25,603 bases of DNA. Source: JAHFUI01 sp041485905. GTDB lineage: Bacteria; Acidobacteriota; Vicinamibacteria; Vicinamibacterales; CAVVIG01. The notes under the pieces were generated by a model. It was not told the origin of the DNA, did not search any database, and saw nothing but the letters and a program-made list of their open reading frames with translations. Positions 1-7,377 of the stretch are shown piece by piece. The position numbers and the translations under genes are program-made. The first letter of the stretch is position 1. The number at the start of each line of letters is the position of its first letter. Where the stretch lies: the NCBI GenBank assembly GCA_041485905.1, contig JBGPKK010000054.1:1-25603 (forward strand). Reading direction: 5' to 3'.

Positions 1-22
1 CCTCGCTCGCCACAGCAACTTA

Positions 23-56
23 CCAGACATTTCTGTCTGGCGCCCCCCTGCGGGCG
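23..56. repeat. Two short hairpins at the window edge
   Basis: Positions 23-29 (CCAGACA) pair with 34-40 (TGTCTGG) around a TTTC loop. Directly after, CGCCC at 41-45 can pair with GGGCG at 52-56. There is no T tract, so this is not a clear intrinsic terminator. It may be the end of a gene outside the window or a dispersed hairpin repeat; the tandem hairpins near 17.4 kb have a similar layout, including one TTTC loop. Confidence 0.35.
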
Positions 57-99
57 TGGCGAAATTGTGGAAAAACAGCGGTTTTCTGGCCATTTCTCG

Positions 100-128
100 T
101 TGTCTGAGGCCTCGAGGTGCGCTATACT
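100..128 (+). promoter_or_regulatory. Sigma70-type promoter of carD
   Basis: TTGTCT at 100-105 and TATACT at 123-128 are separated by exactly 17 nt, close to the housekeeping consensus. Transcription would start near 135, giving a leader of about 50 nt before the GTG at 187. The promoter lies inside an upstream extension of the carD reading frame, which argues against a start before about 135. Confidence 0.65.
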
Positions 129-186
129 CATAAGACTGCCGGCACGACTTCGGCCTTCCATACTGCGCGTCCTAACAGGGGGAACC

Positions 187-768
187 GTGACATTCCAAGT
201 CGGCGACAAGGTCATTTACCCGAATCATGGTCTGGGCATCGTCCAGCGGATCGAAGACAAAACTATCCTCGGGACCACGTGCGGCTTCTATCACCTCAGA
301 ATCGTCGCCAACGAAACCACCGTGCTCGTGCCCGTCACCAACGTGGACGGCGTCGGCCTTCGCCGTGCCATCTCCGACGACGAAGTCGAGCGGTTGTTCG
401 GCCTGATCGGCGACGGCAAGATCGACAACCATCAGAACTGGAAGGGACGCTTCAAGGACAATTCCGACAAAATGCGCAGCGGCTCCATCTACGAAGTTGC
501 CGATGTGTTGAAGAGCTTGGCCTTCCTGAGCCGCTCGAAGAGTCTGTCCTTCCGTGAGAAGCGGATGCTCGATCGGGCGAAGTTCCTCATCATTTCCGAA
601 GTCTCGGAAGTGATGCGCGAAACGGCGCCGGCGATCGAAGCCCGCGTCGACACCGCCCTCGAGCGCTGCTTCGTGACGAAGGCCCGCACAGTCGCGCGAG
701 CCAAGGTCACCAAGGTCGCCCCGCGCGCAGCCCCGTCGCCGGTGCGTCGAGCGGCCAGGGCGTCGTAG
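187..768 (+). CDS. carD: CarD family transcriptional regulator
   Basis: This 193-residue protein matches CarD, which binds RNA polymerase beta through an N-terminal Tudor-like domain and stabilises open complexes at housekeeping promoters. The start 'FQVGDKVIYPNHGLGIVQRI' is the typical RNAP-interacting beta-barrel opening. The middle ('SIYEVADVLKSLAFLSRSKSLSFREKRMLDRAK') is the helical DNA-binding part. The tail of about 30 residues is Ala/Arg/Lys rich and not part of the family core. I chose GTG 187 because a GGGGGA Shine-Dalgarno sits at 178-183, the promoter ends at 128, and the CarD domain begins there. The frame is open back to 67, but that part does not resemble CarD. The gene is transcribed alone and closed by a terminator at 810-844. 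Confidence 0.9.
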   Translation: MTFQVGDKVIYPNHGLGIVQRIEDKTILGTTCGFYHLRIVANETTVLVPVTNVDGVGLRRAISDDEVERLFGLIGDGKIDNHQNWKGRFKDNSDKMRSGSIYEVADVLKSLAFLSRSKSLSFREKRMLDRAKFLIISEVSEVMRETAPAIEARVDTALERCFVTKARTVARAKVTKVAPRAAPSPVRRAARAS

Positions 769-806
769 GAAATTAGGAATTTAGAATTAGGAATTGGGAA
801 TTCGAG
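769..806 (+). repeat. Short-word spacer repeat, GAATTNG type
   Basis: Immediately after the carD stop come about five degenerate copies of a 6-8 nt AATT-containing word (GAAATTAG, GAATTTAG, AATTAG, GAATTGG, GAATTCG). The composition is AT-rich in an otherwise GC-rich region. It leads straight into the terminator stem. It is one of several word-repeat spacers in the window. Confidence 0.6.
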
Positions 807-809
807 AAG

Positions 810-844
810 GCCCGCTGGCGCCACGCGCGCTCAGCGGGCTTTTT
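810..844 (+). terminator. Rho-independent terminator after carD
   Basis: GCCCGCTG at 810-817 pairs perfectly with CAGCGGGC at 832-839, followed by five T residues (840-844). It ends the carD transcript and lies inside the upstream open frame of the next gene. The acyltransferase start must therefore be downstream of it. Confidence 0.8.
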
Positions 845-862
845 CATTTATCATCATCGCGA

Positions 863-1594
863 GTGGTCATCGCCGCCGTTCGTTCCTTCCTCACGTACGT
901 CGCGGTCTCCCTCTACGTGCTGATCGTCGCCCCGATTGCGATGCCGCTCGCCGCAATCTTCGGATGGAAAGCCCATCTGTACGTGCTGGGGCACATCGGC
1001 GTGCGCCTCGGACTCGCGCTCTCCGGTATCCAGTACCGGGTGGCGACGGCCCAACCGCTGCCGCTGCCTCGCCCCGCCGTCTACTGCGCGAACCACCAGA
1101 GCAACATCGACCCGCCGATCCTGTTCGACGCGCTCCATCCGCGGATGCACATCCTCTACAAGGCCGAGATCAACGCCGTTCCGGTCCTGGCGCGCGCGTT
1201 TCGCCTGGGCGGATTCATTCCGGTCGATCGGCGCAACAAGGACGCGTCGATCCGATCCATCGAGGCCGGCGCCGCGTCGATTCGGTCGGGCAACTCGTTC
1301 CTGATTTTCCCGGAGGGCACGCGCAGCCGGACCGAGGGTCTGCTCTCGTTCAAGAAAGGCGGCTTCATCATGGCCATCAAGGCGCAGGCGCCGGTTGTGC
1401 CGGTGGCGATTCAGGGAGGCCGCGCCGCGATGCGGCGGGGAAGCCGCATCATCCGGCCGGTGCGGGTCAGCGTCCGGGTGGGCGAGCCGATCGAGACGGC
1501 CGGGCTCGGTCTCGAAGACCGTGCCCAGCTGATCGAGCGCGTTCGGGAGCGGATCAACCAGATGCTGGCTGAAGGTCCCGTGGATGAAGGCTAG
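863..1594 (+). CDS. 1-acyl-sn-glycerol-3-phosphate acyltransferase (PlsC-like)
   Basis: This 243-residue membrane enzyme of the PlsC family transfers an acyl group to lysophosphatidic acid in phospholipid synthesis. Residues about 4-34 form a hydrophobic N-terminal anchor. The catalytic block is the H-x4-D motif (H78, D83 in 'NHQSNIDP'). The substrate-binding block 'FPEGTRSR' is at 149-156. The C-terminal 'PVVPVAIQGG' also fits the family. GTG 863 is the first usable start beyond the carD terminator; the frame is open to 794, but that part encodes the terminator. No strong ribosome binding site is visible. The neighbouring genes give no pathway link. The family is clear, the exact acyl acceptor is not. 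Confidence 0.88.
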   Translation: MVIAAVRSFLTYVAVSLYVLIVAPIAMPLAAIFGWKAHLYVLGHIGVRLGLALSGIQYRVATAQPLPLPRPAVYCANHQSNIDPPILFDALHPRMHILYKAEINAVPVLARAFRLGGFIPVDRRNKDASIRSIEAGAASIRSGNSFLIFPEGTRSRTEGLLSFKKGGFIMAIKAQAPVVPVAIQGGRAAMRRGSRIIRPVRVSVRVGEPIETAGLGLEDRAQLIERVRERINQMLAEGPVDEG

Positions 1595-1615
1595 TTCTGT
1601 TAATGTGGTGACCTG

Positions 1616-3739
1616 ATGAGGTGCCGCTGGATCGTCGCCGCCATGGCCGTGACGGTCGCCTTGACGACCTCCGCCCACCTTGCGTCCCGCGCCAGTCAGG
1701 CGGCGCAGGACACGCCGCCGCAACCGACCTTCCGCACCGAGGTGAACTACGTCAGGGTTGACGTGTTTCCCACTCGCAATGGCGCGCCGGTCGCCGATCT
1801 GGTGCAAGGCGATTTCGACGTGCTCGACAACGGCGTTCCTCAAAAAATCGAACAGTTCGAGCACGTCGTCGTGCGCGGGTCGGTGCCGCAGGACGTGCGA
1901 ATCGAGCCCAACACCGTGCGCGAGTCGCGGGCGATGCTGGAGAGCTCGCGCGCGCGCGTCTTCGTGGTGTTCCTGGACGTCAATCACGTCGGTCTGGGAG
2001 GGTCGCACAACATCAGAAAACCGCTCGTCGATGCGTTGGACAAGGTGATCGGTCAAGACGATCTCGTCGGCGTTATGACGCCAGAAATGTCCGCGGGCGA
2101 CATCGCGTTCGCGCGCAAAACGACGACGATCGACGGGATGCTCGCGCGCTACTGGTATTGGGGTGAGCGCGATCGGTTGAACCCGGTGGATCCGCAGGAG
2201 GTGCGTTACCAGCAGTGCTATCCCGGGATTGGTCCGAACCCGAACTGCCCAGACGACGATCGAGGTGTGGCGGCGGAGATGATCCTCCGACGGAAGGAAA
2301 AGCAGACCATCGACGCGCTCGACGATCTCGTGCGGTTTCTCCGCGGGGTTCGCGAAGAACGAAAAGCCGTGCTGACCATCAGCGAGGGCTGGCTGTTGTA
2401 TCAGCCGAATCCAGCCTTGGCCCGCCGTCTCTACTGCACAGTTCCGACGGGTCCTGCCCTCGGCGTCGATCCCCGCAACGGAAAGCTGACGATTGGCACT
2501 CCGAAGGGCATGCCAGGGCCCAATGACTGCGACAACGACCGGATTACGCTCTCACAGATTGACGACGAGCAGCAGTTCCGCCGCATTCTCGACGAAGCCA
2601 ATCGATCCAACACGTCGTTTTATCCGATCGATCCGCGGGGTCTTGTTGTCTTCGACACGCCGATCGTGCCCGTTGACCCGACCGGCTTTGTCGCGCTTCC
2701 CACGGTCCAGCCGAGCGTCGATGCGGCGATGCTCCGGGGTCGCCTGACTTCGCTCCGAACGCTCGCCGATGCGACCGACGGCCTCGCGATCGTCAACAGC
2801 AACGATATCGCCCGGGGCCTCAAGCGCGTCGTCGACGACCTGACGTCCTACTACCTGCTCGGCTACTACTCGACCGCGAAGCTCGATGGCAAGTTCCACT
2901 CGATCACCGTCCGCGTGAAGCGGCCCGGCGTGCAGGTGCGCGCGCGTCGCGGGTACCTGGCGCCAACCGAAGCGGAAGCCAGGATGCCGGCCCGTTCGAC
3001 AAGTTCGAGTGGCGCCTCGCCGGGCGATCCGCTTGCTGCCGCCGCCGCGGCCGAGGCGCGGGCGATTGAGGTCGTGCTCGCGCCGCTCGAGGGCTACGCG
3101 CGCCCGCTGCCGATTCGTCTGCACGCGGCCGCTGGATGGACACCGCGTAACGCCGGTGTTGTGTGGGCCGTCGGCGAGCTCGGAGCGGGCCCAGAATGGC
3201 GAGGCGGCGCGCAGGCAGACCTCATGTTGACGAATGCGAGCGGAGCCACGCTCGCCACCGCGCACGTTCGTGTGGACCCTGGCGCAAAAAGCTTTCGCGC
3301 GGCGTTGACACCCGATCAGCCGCTCGCGCCGGGAGACTACGTCGTGCGGGCCCGGGTGAAAGGGAGCGAGTCAGCGTCGAACGAGACGCTGCGGATCGCC
3401 TTGCCCGGCGCGCCCGACGCCACCGGCGCCTTATTCCTCCGCCGCGGCCCGACGACGGGAAACAAAGAGACGCCGACCGCCGACCTGCGTTTCCGTCGAA
3501 ACGAACAGCTTCGTGTCGAGCTCCCAACGCCCTTGTCGGGAACCCCCAGCGCCCGCCTGCTCGATCGAACCGGGAAGCCGCTTGCCGTGCCCGTCACCGC
3601 CAGCGTGCGGGACGACGCGGACCAAAGTCGCTGGCAGGTGGCACAGCTCGCGCTGGCCCCGCTGGCGCCCGGCGATTACGTCATCGAGCTGTCGAGCGAC
3701 GGAAAACGGACGCTGGTCGCGTTCCGCGTCGTACCGTAA
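1616..3739 (+). CDS. Secreted VWFA-related protein (acidobacterial TIGR03436 type)
   Basis: This 707-residue exported protein starts with a signal peptide (about residues 1-30). The stretch 'TFRTEVNYVRVDVFPTRNG...LVQGDFDVLDNGVPQKIEQF' is the hallmark N-terminus of the VWFA-related family that is expanded in Acidobacteriota. The VWA domain follows ('VFVVFLDVNHVGLGG...'). Its metal site is degenerate: the usual DxSxS reads D-V-N-H-V. An inserted Cys-containing stretch (about residues 200-300) interrupts the domain. The VWA part ends near 'LTSYYLLGYYS...RVKRPGVQVRARRGY', which is typical of the family. The last roughly 250 residues are Ala/Pro rich, probably Ig-like or beta-sandwich. ATG 1616 lies 21 nt after the acyltransferase stop. 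Function is unknown; an envelope-associated binding role is inferred. Confidence 0.85.
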   Translation: MRCRWIVAAMAVTVALTTSAHLASRASQAAQDTPPQPTFRTEVNYVRVDVFPTRNGAPVADLVQGDFDVLDNGVPQKIEQFEHVVVRGSVPQDVRIEPNTVRESRAMLESSRARVFVVFLDVNHVGLGGSHNIRKPLVDALDKVIGQDDLVGVMTPEMSAGDIAFARKTTTIDGMLARYWYWGERDRLNPVDPQEVRYQQCYPGIGPNPNCPDDDRGVAAEMILRRKEKQTIDALDDLVRFLRGVREERKAVLTISEGWLLYQPNPALARRLYCTVPTGPALGVDPRNGKLTIGTPKGMPGPNDCDNDRITLSQIDDEQQFRRILDEANRSNTSFYPIDPRGLVVFDTPIVPVDPTGFVALPTVQPSVDAAMLRGRLTSLRTLADATDGLAIVNSNDIARGLKRVVDDLTSYYLLGYYSTAKLDGKFHSITVRVKRPGVQVRARRGYLAPTEAEARMPARSTSSSGASPGDPLAAAAAAEARAIEVVLAPLEGYARPLPIRLHAAAGWTPRNAGVVWAVGELGAGPEWRGGAQADLMLTNASGATLATAHVRVDPGAKSFRAALTPDQPLAPGDYVVRARVKGSESASNETLRIALPGAPDATGALFLRRGPTTGNKETPTADLRFRRNEQLRVELPTPLSGTPSARLLDRTGKPLAVPVTASVRDDADQSRWQVAQLALAPLAPGDYVIELSSDGKRTLVAFRVVP

Positions 3740-3766
3740 TCCCTTTCCCGCAATAATCCGCGCGTT

Positions 3767-4119
3767 ATGCCGCTTGCGCAGGGTGTTCGCCTTGGGCCGT
3801 ACGAGATCGCTCTACGACGTCGGGCGCGAGCACGATCACGATTTCCTCGTCATGACGCCGGACGGCAGGACGCTGGTGTTTCAGCAGCGAGGGACGGCGG
3901 GAAGCTGGGATATCTCGACGCTGTCGCTCGACGGCGACCCGGGGGCAAGTGGCAGGTGTCAACCAGTGGCGGTGAAAACCCCGTGAGGTCCACGCACGGC
4001 AACAGCAAGCCCCCTGTCCGTCAGCGCCGACGGCAAGCGATTCATTCTGCTGGAACGCCCAGAGGTCGAGGACAAGCCTCACGTGGTGGTGGCTCAACGC
4101 GCTGCAGAAGTCGAAATAG
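3767..4119 (+). pseudogene. Collapsed Ser/Thr protein kinase with WD40-like tail
   Basis: Three reading frames together spell pieces of the acidobacterial kinase type that has an N-terminal Pkn domain and a C-terminal PD40/WD40 propeller. Frame one opens at ATG 3767 with 'MPLAQGVRLGPYEI', the classic kinase start. It then jumps to a second frame giving 'HDFLVMTPDGRTLVFQQRG' and 'WDISTLSLDGD', which is propeller sequence. 'KWQVSTSGGENPV' follows in the first frame, then 'LSVSADGKRFILLERPE' in the second. A third frame ends with 'LNALQKSK' and TAG 4117-4119, the usual kinase C-terminus. The catalytic domain and most of the propeller are missing, and at least three frame changes are needed. An intact gene of this type would be about 2.5 kb. 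Confidence 0.8.
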
Positions 4120-4121
4120 GT

Positions 4122-5249
4122 CTACGATCCGCCGAGCACGAAGCTGAGCGTCCACGGCTTCAGCGGCTGCTGATCGGTTCCCAGAATTCCTTCCAGCAAC
4201 TCCACCCGCAGCGTCCTGAAGCGCTCGAGCGGCCTGGGGAATTTCAATTCCAGGACGCGGTTGGCCCCGGTGTATTGCGTGGTGAATTCGGCCGTCGGCG
4301 TGGTCGGCTCGCCCCGCTCGGCGGTTTCCGAGTCGAGGTAATGGACGCGCACGCGACCTTTCAGCGTGGCGGGATCCAGGTCGCGTGAGAATTGGATCCG
4401 AACCGACGTGGCCATCGACACGTCGCTCTCGTCCTCGGTCGGAGCGCTGAAGACGACTTCCGGCGGCGGCGCCGCGGGCACGCGAACCACCGTCGCCTCT
4501 TCAACCGGCCGACTGGCGGGCGGCTTGCCCAGCTGAATGCCTTCGGCTCCGACGTCGAGCCATTGGAGCCCGCGTCCTTCGTGCACGACACCCGTGACGT
4601 CGAGCCAGCGGCCTGTGTCGATGCGCGCATCGAGCGCCAAATCGAAGCCCTTGCCCTTGGGCCTCGCGCCGCTGATCCAGATGGCGGCATCCGCGGAGCG
4701 AATGACGAAATCCCAGCGGCTTTTCGCCGGCGCGTCCGGCAGGTCGCCCGTCAGGTTGCGTCCTGTGAACTGGCCGGTAATCGTGACCTTCTGATTCAGG
4801 TAGCGCGACGGGTTGAGCACGATAGCGCGAATCGACGGGGCGGCTGGCAGATCGGTCGGCGCCACGGCGGTGGCCATGACGGCCGTCACGTCGCCGGCGC
4901 GCGGCCACGCGGCGTCCGGGTCGACACCGAAGGTCCTGCGGAGATCGACGTTCGCGAGTCTCGGGTCGTCGGGTTTCATCCGCCCCAGATCCCAGAAGTC
5001 CCCGCGGATTTCGTTGTGTCCGTCCGGCGCGCTGCCTTTGAAAACGACCCTGACCGACGCGAGCCCATCCGACACGTGCACCTGCCCGTCAGTCTGCGTG
5101 GCCACCTCGCCGACGATGACGATGGCGCGGCCGTGGTAGAAAGCGGGGAAGGCCAGGAGCGCGGCAATGTTCGCCGCGCGGCGCTGCGGCGCCTGCGCGA
5201 AGGCCGACGCCGCGATCAGGAAAACGACGAGGCTTCTGCGAGCGAGCAC
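4122..5249 (-). CDS. Secreted protein with C-terminal Ig-like (Big_5/SbsA-like) domain
   Basis: This is a 375-residue exported protein of unknown function. From GTG 5249 it begins with a clean signal peptide ('VLARRSLVVFLIAASAFAQA'). Residues about 25-220 contain two stretches that look like OB-fold or nucleic-acid-binding-like barrels ('GRAIVIVGEVATQTDGQVHVSDG' and 'NQKVTITGQFTGRNLTGDLP'). The C-terminus ('PEVVFSAPTEDESDVSMATSVRIQFSRDLDPATLKGRVRV...LRVELLEGILGTDQQPLKPWTLSF') closely follows the SbsA-type Ig-like pattern common in surface proteins. The frame is open upstream to 5309, but the signal peptide fixes the start. TACTAT (minus strand, 5256-5261) lies 6 nt before the GTG. It is divergent from rex with a 43-nt gap. 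Confidence 0.7.
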   Translation of the reverse strand: MLARRSLVVFLIAASAFAQAPQRRAANIAALLAFPAFYHGRAIVIVGEVATQTDGQVHVSDGLASVRVVFKGSAPDGHNEIRGDFWDLGRMKPDDPRLANVDLRRTFGVDPDAAWPRAGDVTAVMATAVAPTDLPAAPSIRAIVLNPSRYLNQKVTITGQFTGRNLTGDLPDAPAKSRWDFVIRSADAAIWISGARPKGKGFDLALDARIDTGRWLDVTGVVHEGRGLQWLDVGAEGIQLGKPPASRPVEEATVVRVPAAPPPEVVFSAPTEDESDVSMATSVRIQFSRDLDPATLKGRVRVHYLDSETAERGEPTTPTAEFTTQYTGANRVLELKFPRPLERFRTLRVELLEGILGTDQQPLKPWTLSFVLGGS

Positions 5250-5275
5250 AACGCCATAGTACCCGAAGGTTTTGG

Positions 5276-5281
5276 TACAAT
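5276..5281 (+). promoter_or_regulatory. Candidate -10 box of rex
   Basis: TACAAT lies 11 nt before GTG 5293. There is no recognisable -35 at the right distance and no Shine-Dalgarno before the GTG. Transcription would begin near 5288, leaving a leader of only a few nucleotides. The same gap carries TACTAT on the other strand for the divergent secreted protein. Confidence 0.4.
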
Positions 5282-5290
5282 CATCTACGC

Positions 5291-5309
5291 TTGTGAAAAC
5301 GTCGAACAA
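5291..5309 (+). promoter_or_regulatory. Candidate Rex autoregulatory operator
   Basis: The left half TTGTGAA (5291-5297) is identical to the conserved half of the Rex operator TTGTGAA-N4-TTCACAA. The right half (5302-5309, TCGAACAA) is imperfect and keeps only the outer ACAA. The site overlaps the rex start codon and would sit just downstream of the proposed transcription start. Autoregulation is common for Rex; for this site it is inferred. Confidence 0.45.
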
Positions 5310-5979
5310 AGCGTCGCCCAGAACGTCCCCGGCCAGGCAAAGCCCCGATCAGGTTTCCGAGCTCACCACCAATCGCCTGTCGGTGTACTTGCGCTGCCTC
5401 AACTCGCTCGACGATGCCGGGGTGCGCACCATTTCGTCGCAGGCGCTCGCCGAACAGTTTCGCCTCAACGCCGCGCAGATTCGGAAAGACCTCGCGTATT
5501 TCGGGGAATTCGGCGTCCGGGGCGTCGGGTACTACGTCCGCGATTTGAAGCGCCACCTCAAGAAAATCCTCGGCCTCGATCGCAAGCTGCGTGTGGCGAT
5601 CATAGGCGCGGGCAACCTCGGCCTGGCGCTCGCCGACTACCCCGGATTCCGTCAGGAAGGCTTCGAGATCTCGGCGCTCTTCGATACGCTGAGCGCCAAA
5701 GTGGGACAGCACTCCCGCGGCGGGGTGCCGATTTACGAGATCCACGATCTCAAGAAGCTCGTCAAACGCGACAGCATCAGCATCGCGGTCATCGCCGTGC
5801 CGGCCCCCTCGGCGCAGCACGTCGTCAACCTGGTGGTCGCCGCGGGCATCAAGGCGGTCCTGAATTTTTCGCCGGGAACGCTGCAGGCGCCGCCGGACGT
5901 GAAGCTGAAGAGCGTGGACCTGACCGTGTCGCTCGAGAGCCTCTCGTTCTTCCTGGCGCAGGGCGACGATGCGGAATAA
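5293..5979 (+). CDS. rex: Redox-sensing transcriptional repressor Rex
   Basis: This 228-residue Rex homologue senses the NADH/NAD+ ratio and represses fermentation and respiration genes when NADH is low. The winged-helix N-terminus is textbook Rex ('TTNRLSVYLRCLNSLDDAGV...SSQALAEQFRLNAAQIRKDLAYFGEFGVRGVGYYV'). The Rossmann domain follows with the dinucleotide motif G-A-G-N-L-G at about residues 105-110. A swapped C-terminal helix lies in 'SLESLSFFLAQ'. Possible starts are GTG 5293 (chosen) and TTG 5272; neither has a Shine-Dalgarno. A Rex-like site at 5291-5309 covers the start. It is 11 nt overlapped by moaC, so both are likely cotranscribed. Confidence 0.92.
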   Translation: MKTSNKASPRTSPARQSPDQVSELTTNRLSVYLRCLNSLDDAGVRTISSQALAEQFRLNAAQIRKDLAYFGEFGVRGVGYYVRDLKRHLKKILGLDRKLRVAIIGAGNLGLALADYPGFRQEGFEISALFDTLSAKVGQHSRGGVPIYEIHDLKKLVKRDSISIAVIAVPAPSAQHVVNLVVAAGIKAVLNFSPGTLQAPPDVKLKSVDLTVSLESLSFFLAQGDDAE

Positions 5980-6448
5980 GTCGTCCCTTTCCCACGTCGA
6001 TCGACGCGGGCGCGTAAAGATGGTTGACGTGGGTGACAAGCCGGTGACCCGGCGCGAGGCCATCGCGCGCGGCTCGATCGCCATGTCGCGCGAGGCGCGG
6101 CGTCTGGTGCGGACCGGCGCCGTGAAGAAAGGCGATCCGCTGCAGGCGGCGCGTCTGGCCGGCATCATGGCGGCCAAGCAGACCGCCGCGCTCATTCCCC
6201 TGTGCCATCCGCTTCCGCTGTCGAGCGTGCAGGTCGAGCTGACGCCGACCGCTCGCGGCTACGACATCGAAGCGCGCGTCACCACCGAGGCGCAGACCGG
6301 GGTTGAAATGGAGGCGCTGACGGCGGTCGCCGTCGCCGCGCTGACCATTTACGACATGGTCAAGGCGGTCGACAGATCGATGGTGATTGGCGACGTCCGC
6401 CTGATGTTCAAGAGCGGCGGGCGGTCGGGGATTTACAAGCGAATGTGA
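5969..6448 (+). CDS. moaC: Cyclic pyranopterin monophosphate synthase MoaC
   Basis: This 159-residue enzyme converts 3',8-cyclo-7,8-dihydro-GTP to cyclic pyranopterin monophosphate in molybdenum cofactor synthesis. The usual opening is present ('LSHVDRRGRVKMVDVGDKPVTRREAIARG'). So are the active-site 'IPLCHPLPLSSV' and 'TGVEMEALTAVAVAALTIYDMVKAVD' blocks; the last contains the conserved catalytic Lys and Asp. Length is normal. ATG 5969 overlaps the end of rex by 11 nt, which suggests translational coupling. No other moa gene is in the window. It is convergent with the cation transporter, 15 nt apart. Confidence 0.95.
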   Translation: MRNKSSLSHVDRRGRVKMVDVGDKPVTRREAIARGSIAMSREARRLVRTGAVKKGDPLQAARLAGIMAAKQTAALIPLCHPLPLSSVQVELTPTARGYDIEARVTTEAQTGVEMEALTAVAVAALTIYDMVKAVDRSMVIGDVRLMFKSGGRSGIYKRM

Positions 6449-6463
6449 TCGAACAGGCTCGTC

Positions 6464-7309
6464 CTACCCGATCTCCGATGGCGGCGGCTCGATGTGGATG
6501 ATGGCGTCGGCAATCTGCGGGTACCGCGCCATCAGACGGTCCTTGACCACATGCGACAGATCGTGGGCGTCGGTCAGCCGCATGTCCGGCGGCAGCCAGA
6601 CGTGCAGATCGAGAAAGACATGATCGGCCGATCCGCGCGTCCGGATCCGATGGCACCCGAGCACGCCGTGCACCCCCATGACGACGCGGTGTAAGTCCGC
6701 ATCGGCGATCACGATCCGATCGCTCAGGATGGCCGTCGTCGCGCGCGCAATCTGGAATCCCGCGTAGCCGATGAACGCGGCGACGACGAGCGCCGCCAGC
6801 GGATCGAGGATCGGCAGCCCGGAGCGTGCGCCGACCAGCGCGGCGATGACCGTCACCGACGTCCAGACGTCCCCACGCGTCTGCATCGCATCGGCCAGCA
6901 GCACCTCGCTTGCCAGCTGCTCGGCGGCGCGCGATTCGTACCAGATGACGAACAGGTTCACGCCGACCGTGACGAGCATCACGACGAAGCTCGCAATCGA
7001 GATTTCGTGGGGCGTGGAGCGGCCGCTCAGATTGTTGAACGCGTTGCGGAGCACCTCCAGCATGACGACCACCAGGAAGATCGTGACCGCGGCGGCGGCC
7101 ACGGTTTCATACTTCCGGTGTCCGTATGGATGGTCTTCGTCCGGCGGCCGTCCGGCCGCCCGCACGCCTACGAGGCCGACGATGTTCGAGGCGGCGTCGG
7201 TGAGGGAATGGAAGCCGTCGGAGAGAATGCTGATGGCGCCGGTCGAATAGCCGAAGAGGAGTTTGGCGACGGCGATGAAGAGATTCAGCGCCAGGACCCG
7301 GATCAGCAC
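6464..7309 (-). CDS. Cation diffusion facilitator (CDF) family metal transporter
   Basis: This 281-residue protein of the CDF family exports divalent metals such as Zn2+, Fe2+ or Mn2+ in exchange for protons. It has six likely membrane helices and a cytoplasmic C-terminal domain ('LPILDPLAALVVAAFIGYAGFQIARATTAILSD...VHGVLGCHRIRTRGSADHVFLDLHVWLPP'). Metal-site residues are visible in helix 2 (D31, H34, D38 in 'SDGFHSLTDAAS'), the loop 'DEDHPYGHRKYE', and helix 5 (D140, D147 in 'DAMQTRGDVWTS'). Helix 5 lacks the usual His, so metal choice cannot be read off. GTG 7309 is the most plausible start: the frame is open upstream into lepB but that part is repeat-derived. It is the last gene of the minus-strand group. 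Confidence 0.88.
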   Translation of the reverse strand: MLIRVLALNLFIAVAKLLFGYSTGAISILSDGFHSLTDAASNIVGLVGVRAAGRPPDEDHPYGHRKYETVAAAAVTIFLVVVMLEVLRNAFNNLSGRSTPHEISIASFVVMLVTVGVNLFVIWYESRAAEQLASEVLLADAMQTRGDVWTSVTVIAALVGARSGLPILDPLAALVVAAFIGYAGFQIARATTAILSDRIVIADADLHRVVMGVHGVLGCHRIRTRGSADHVFLDLHVWLPPDMRLTDAHDLSHVVKDRLMARYPQIADAIIHIEPPPSEIG

Positions 7310-7334
7310 GCGCGATACCGCGCCGTAGCGCGAA

Positions 7335-7373
7335 GGGCTAAGGGCAGAGGGCCCTCTGCCCTCTGCCCTCCGC
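7335..7373 (-). repeat. Short-word palindromic spacer, AGGGCAG type
   Basis: The spacer between lepB and the transporter contains a perfect 20-bp palindrome (GGGCAGAGGG at 7342-7351, CCCTCTGCCC at 7352-7361). It extends into further CCCTCTG copies on one side and GGGCTA on the other. The period is 7 nt. It can form a hairpin in the mRNA between two genes of the same direction, and could weaken or process the downstream part. Confidence 0.7.
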
Positions 7374-7377
7374 GCGG

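Noticed and set aside
67..186. Longer N-terminus of CarD starting at GTG 67
   Set aside because: The added 40 residues contain the promoter region and do not resemble CarD. GTG 187 has a Shine-Dalgarno and starts the domain.
794..862. Longer N-terminus of the acyltransferase starting at 794
   Set aside because: It would translate the carD terminator hairpin; GTG 863 comes after it and precedes the membrane anchor.
854..2056. 400-codon open frame on the minus strand over the acyltransferase and VWFA genes
   Set aside because: It is His/Arg/Asp rich and shows no domain; it is the expected antisense shadow of GC-rich genes. The plus-strand genes have clear motifs.
4392..6017. 541-codon open frame on the plus strand across the secreted protein and rex
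   Set aside because: It spans two genes with convincing family features in other frames and lacks any domain of its own.
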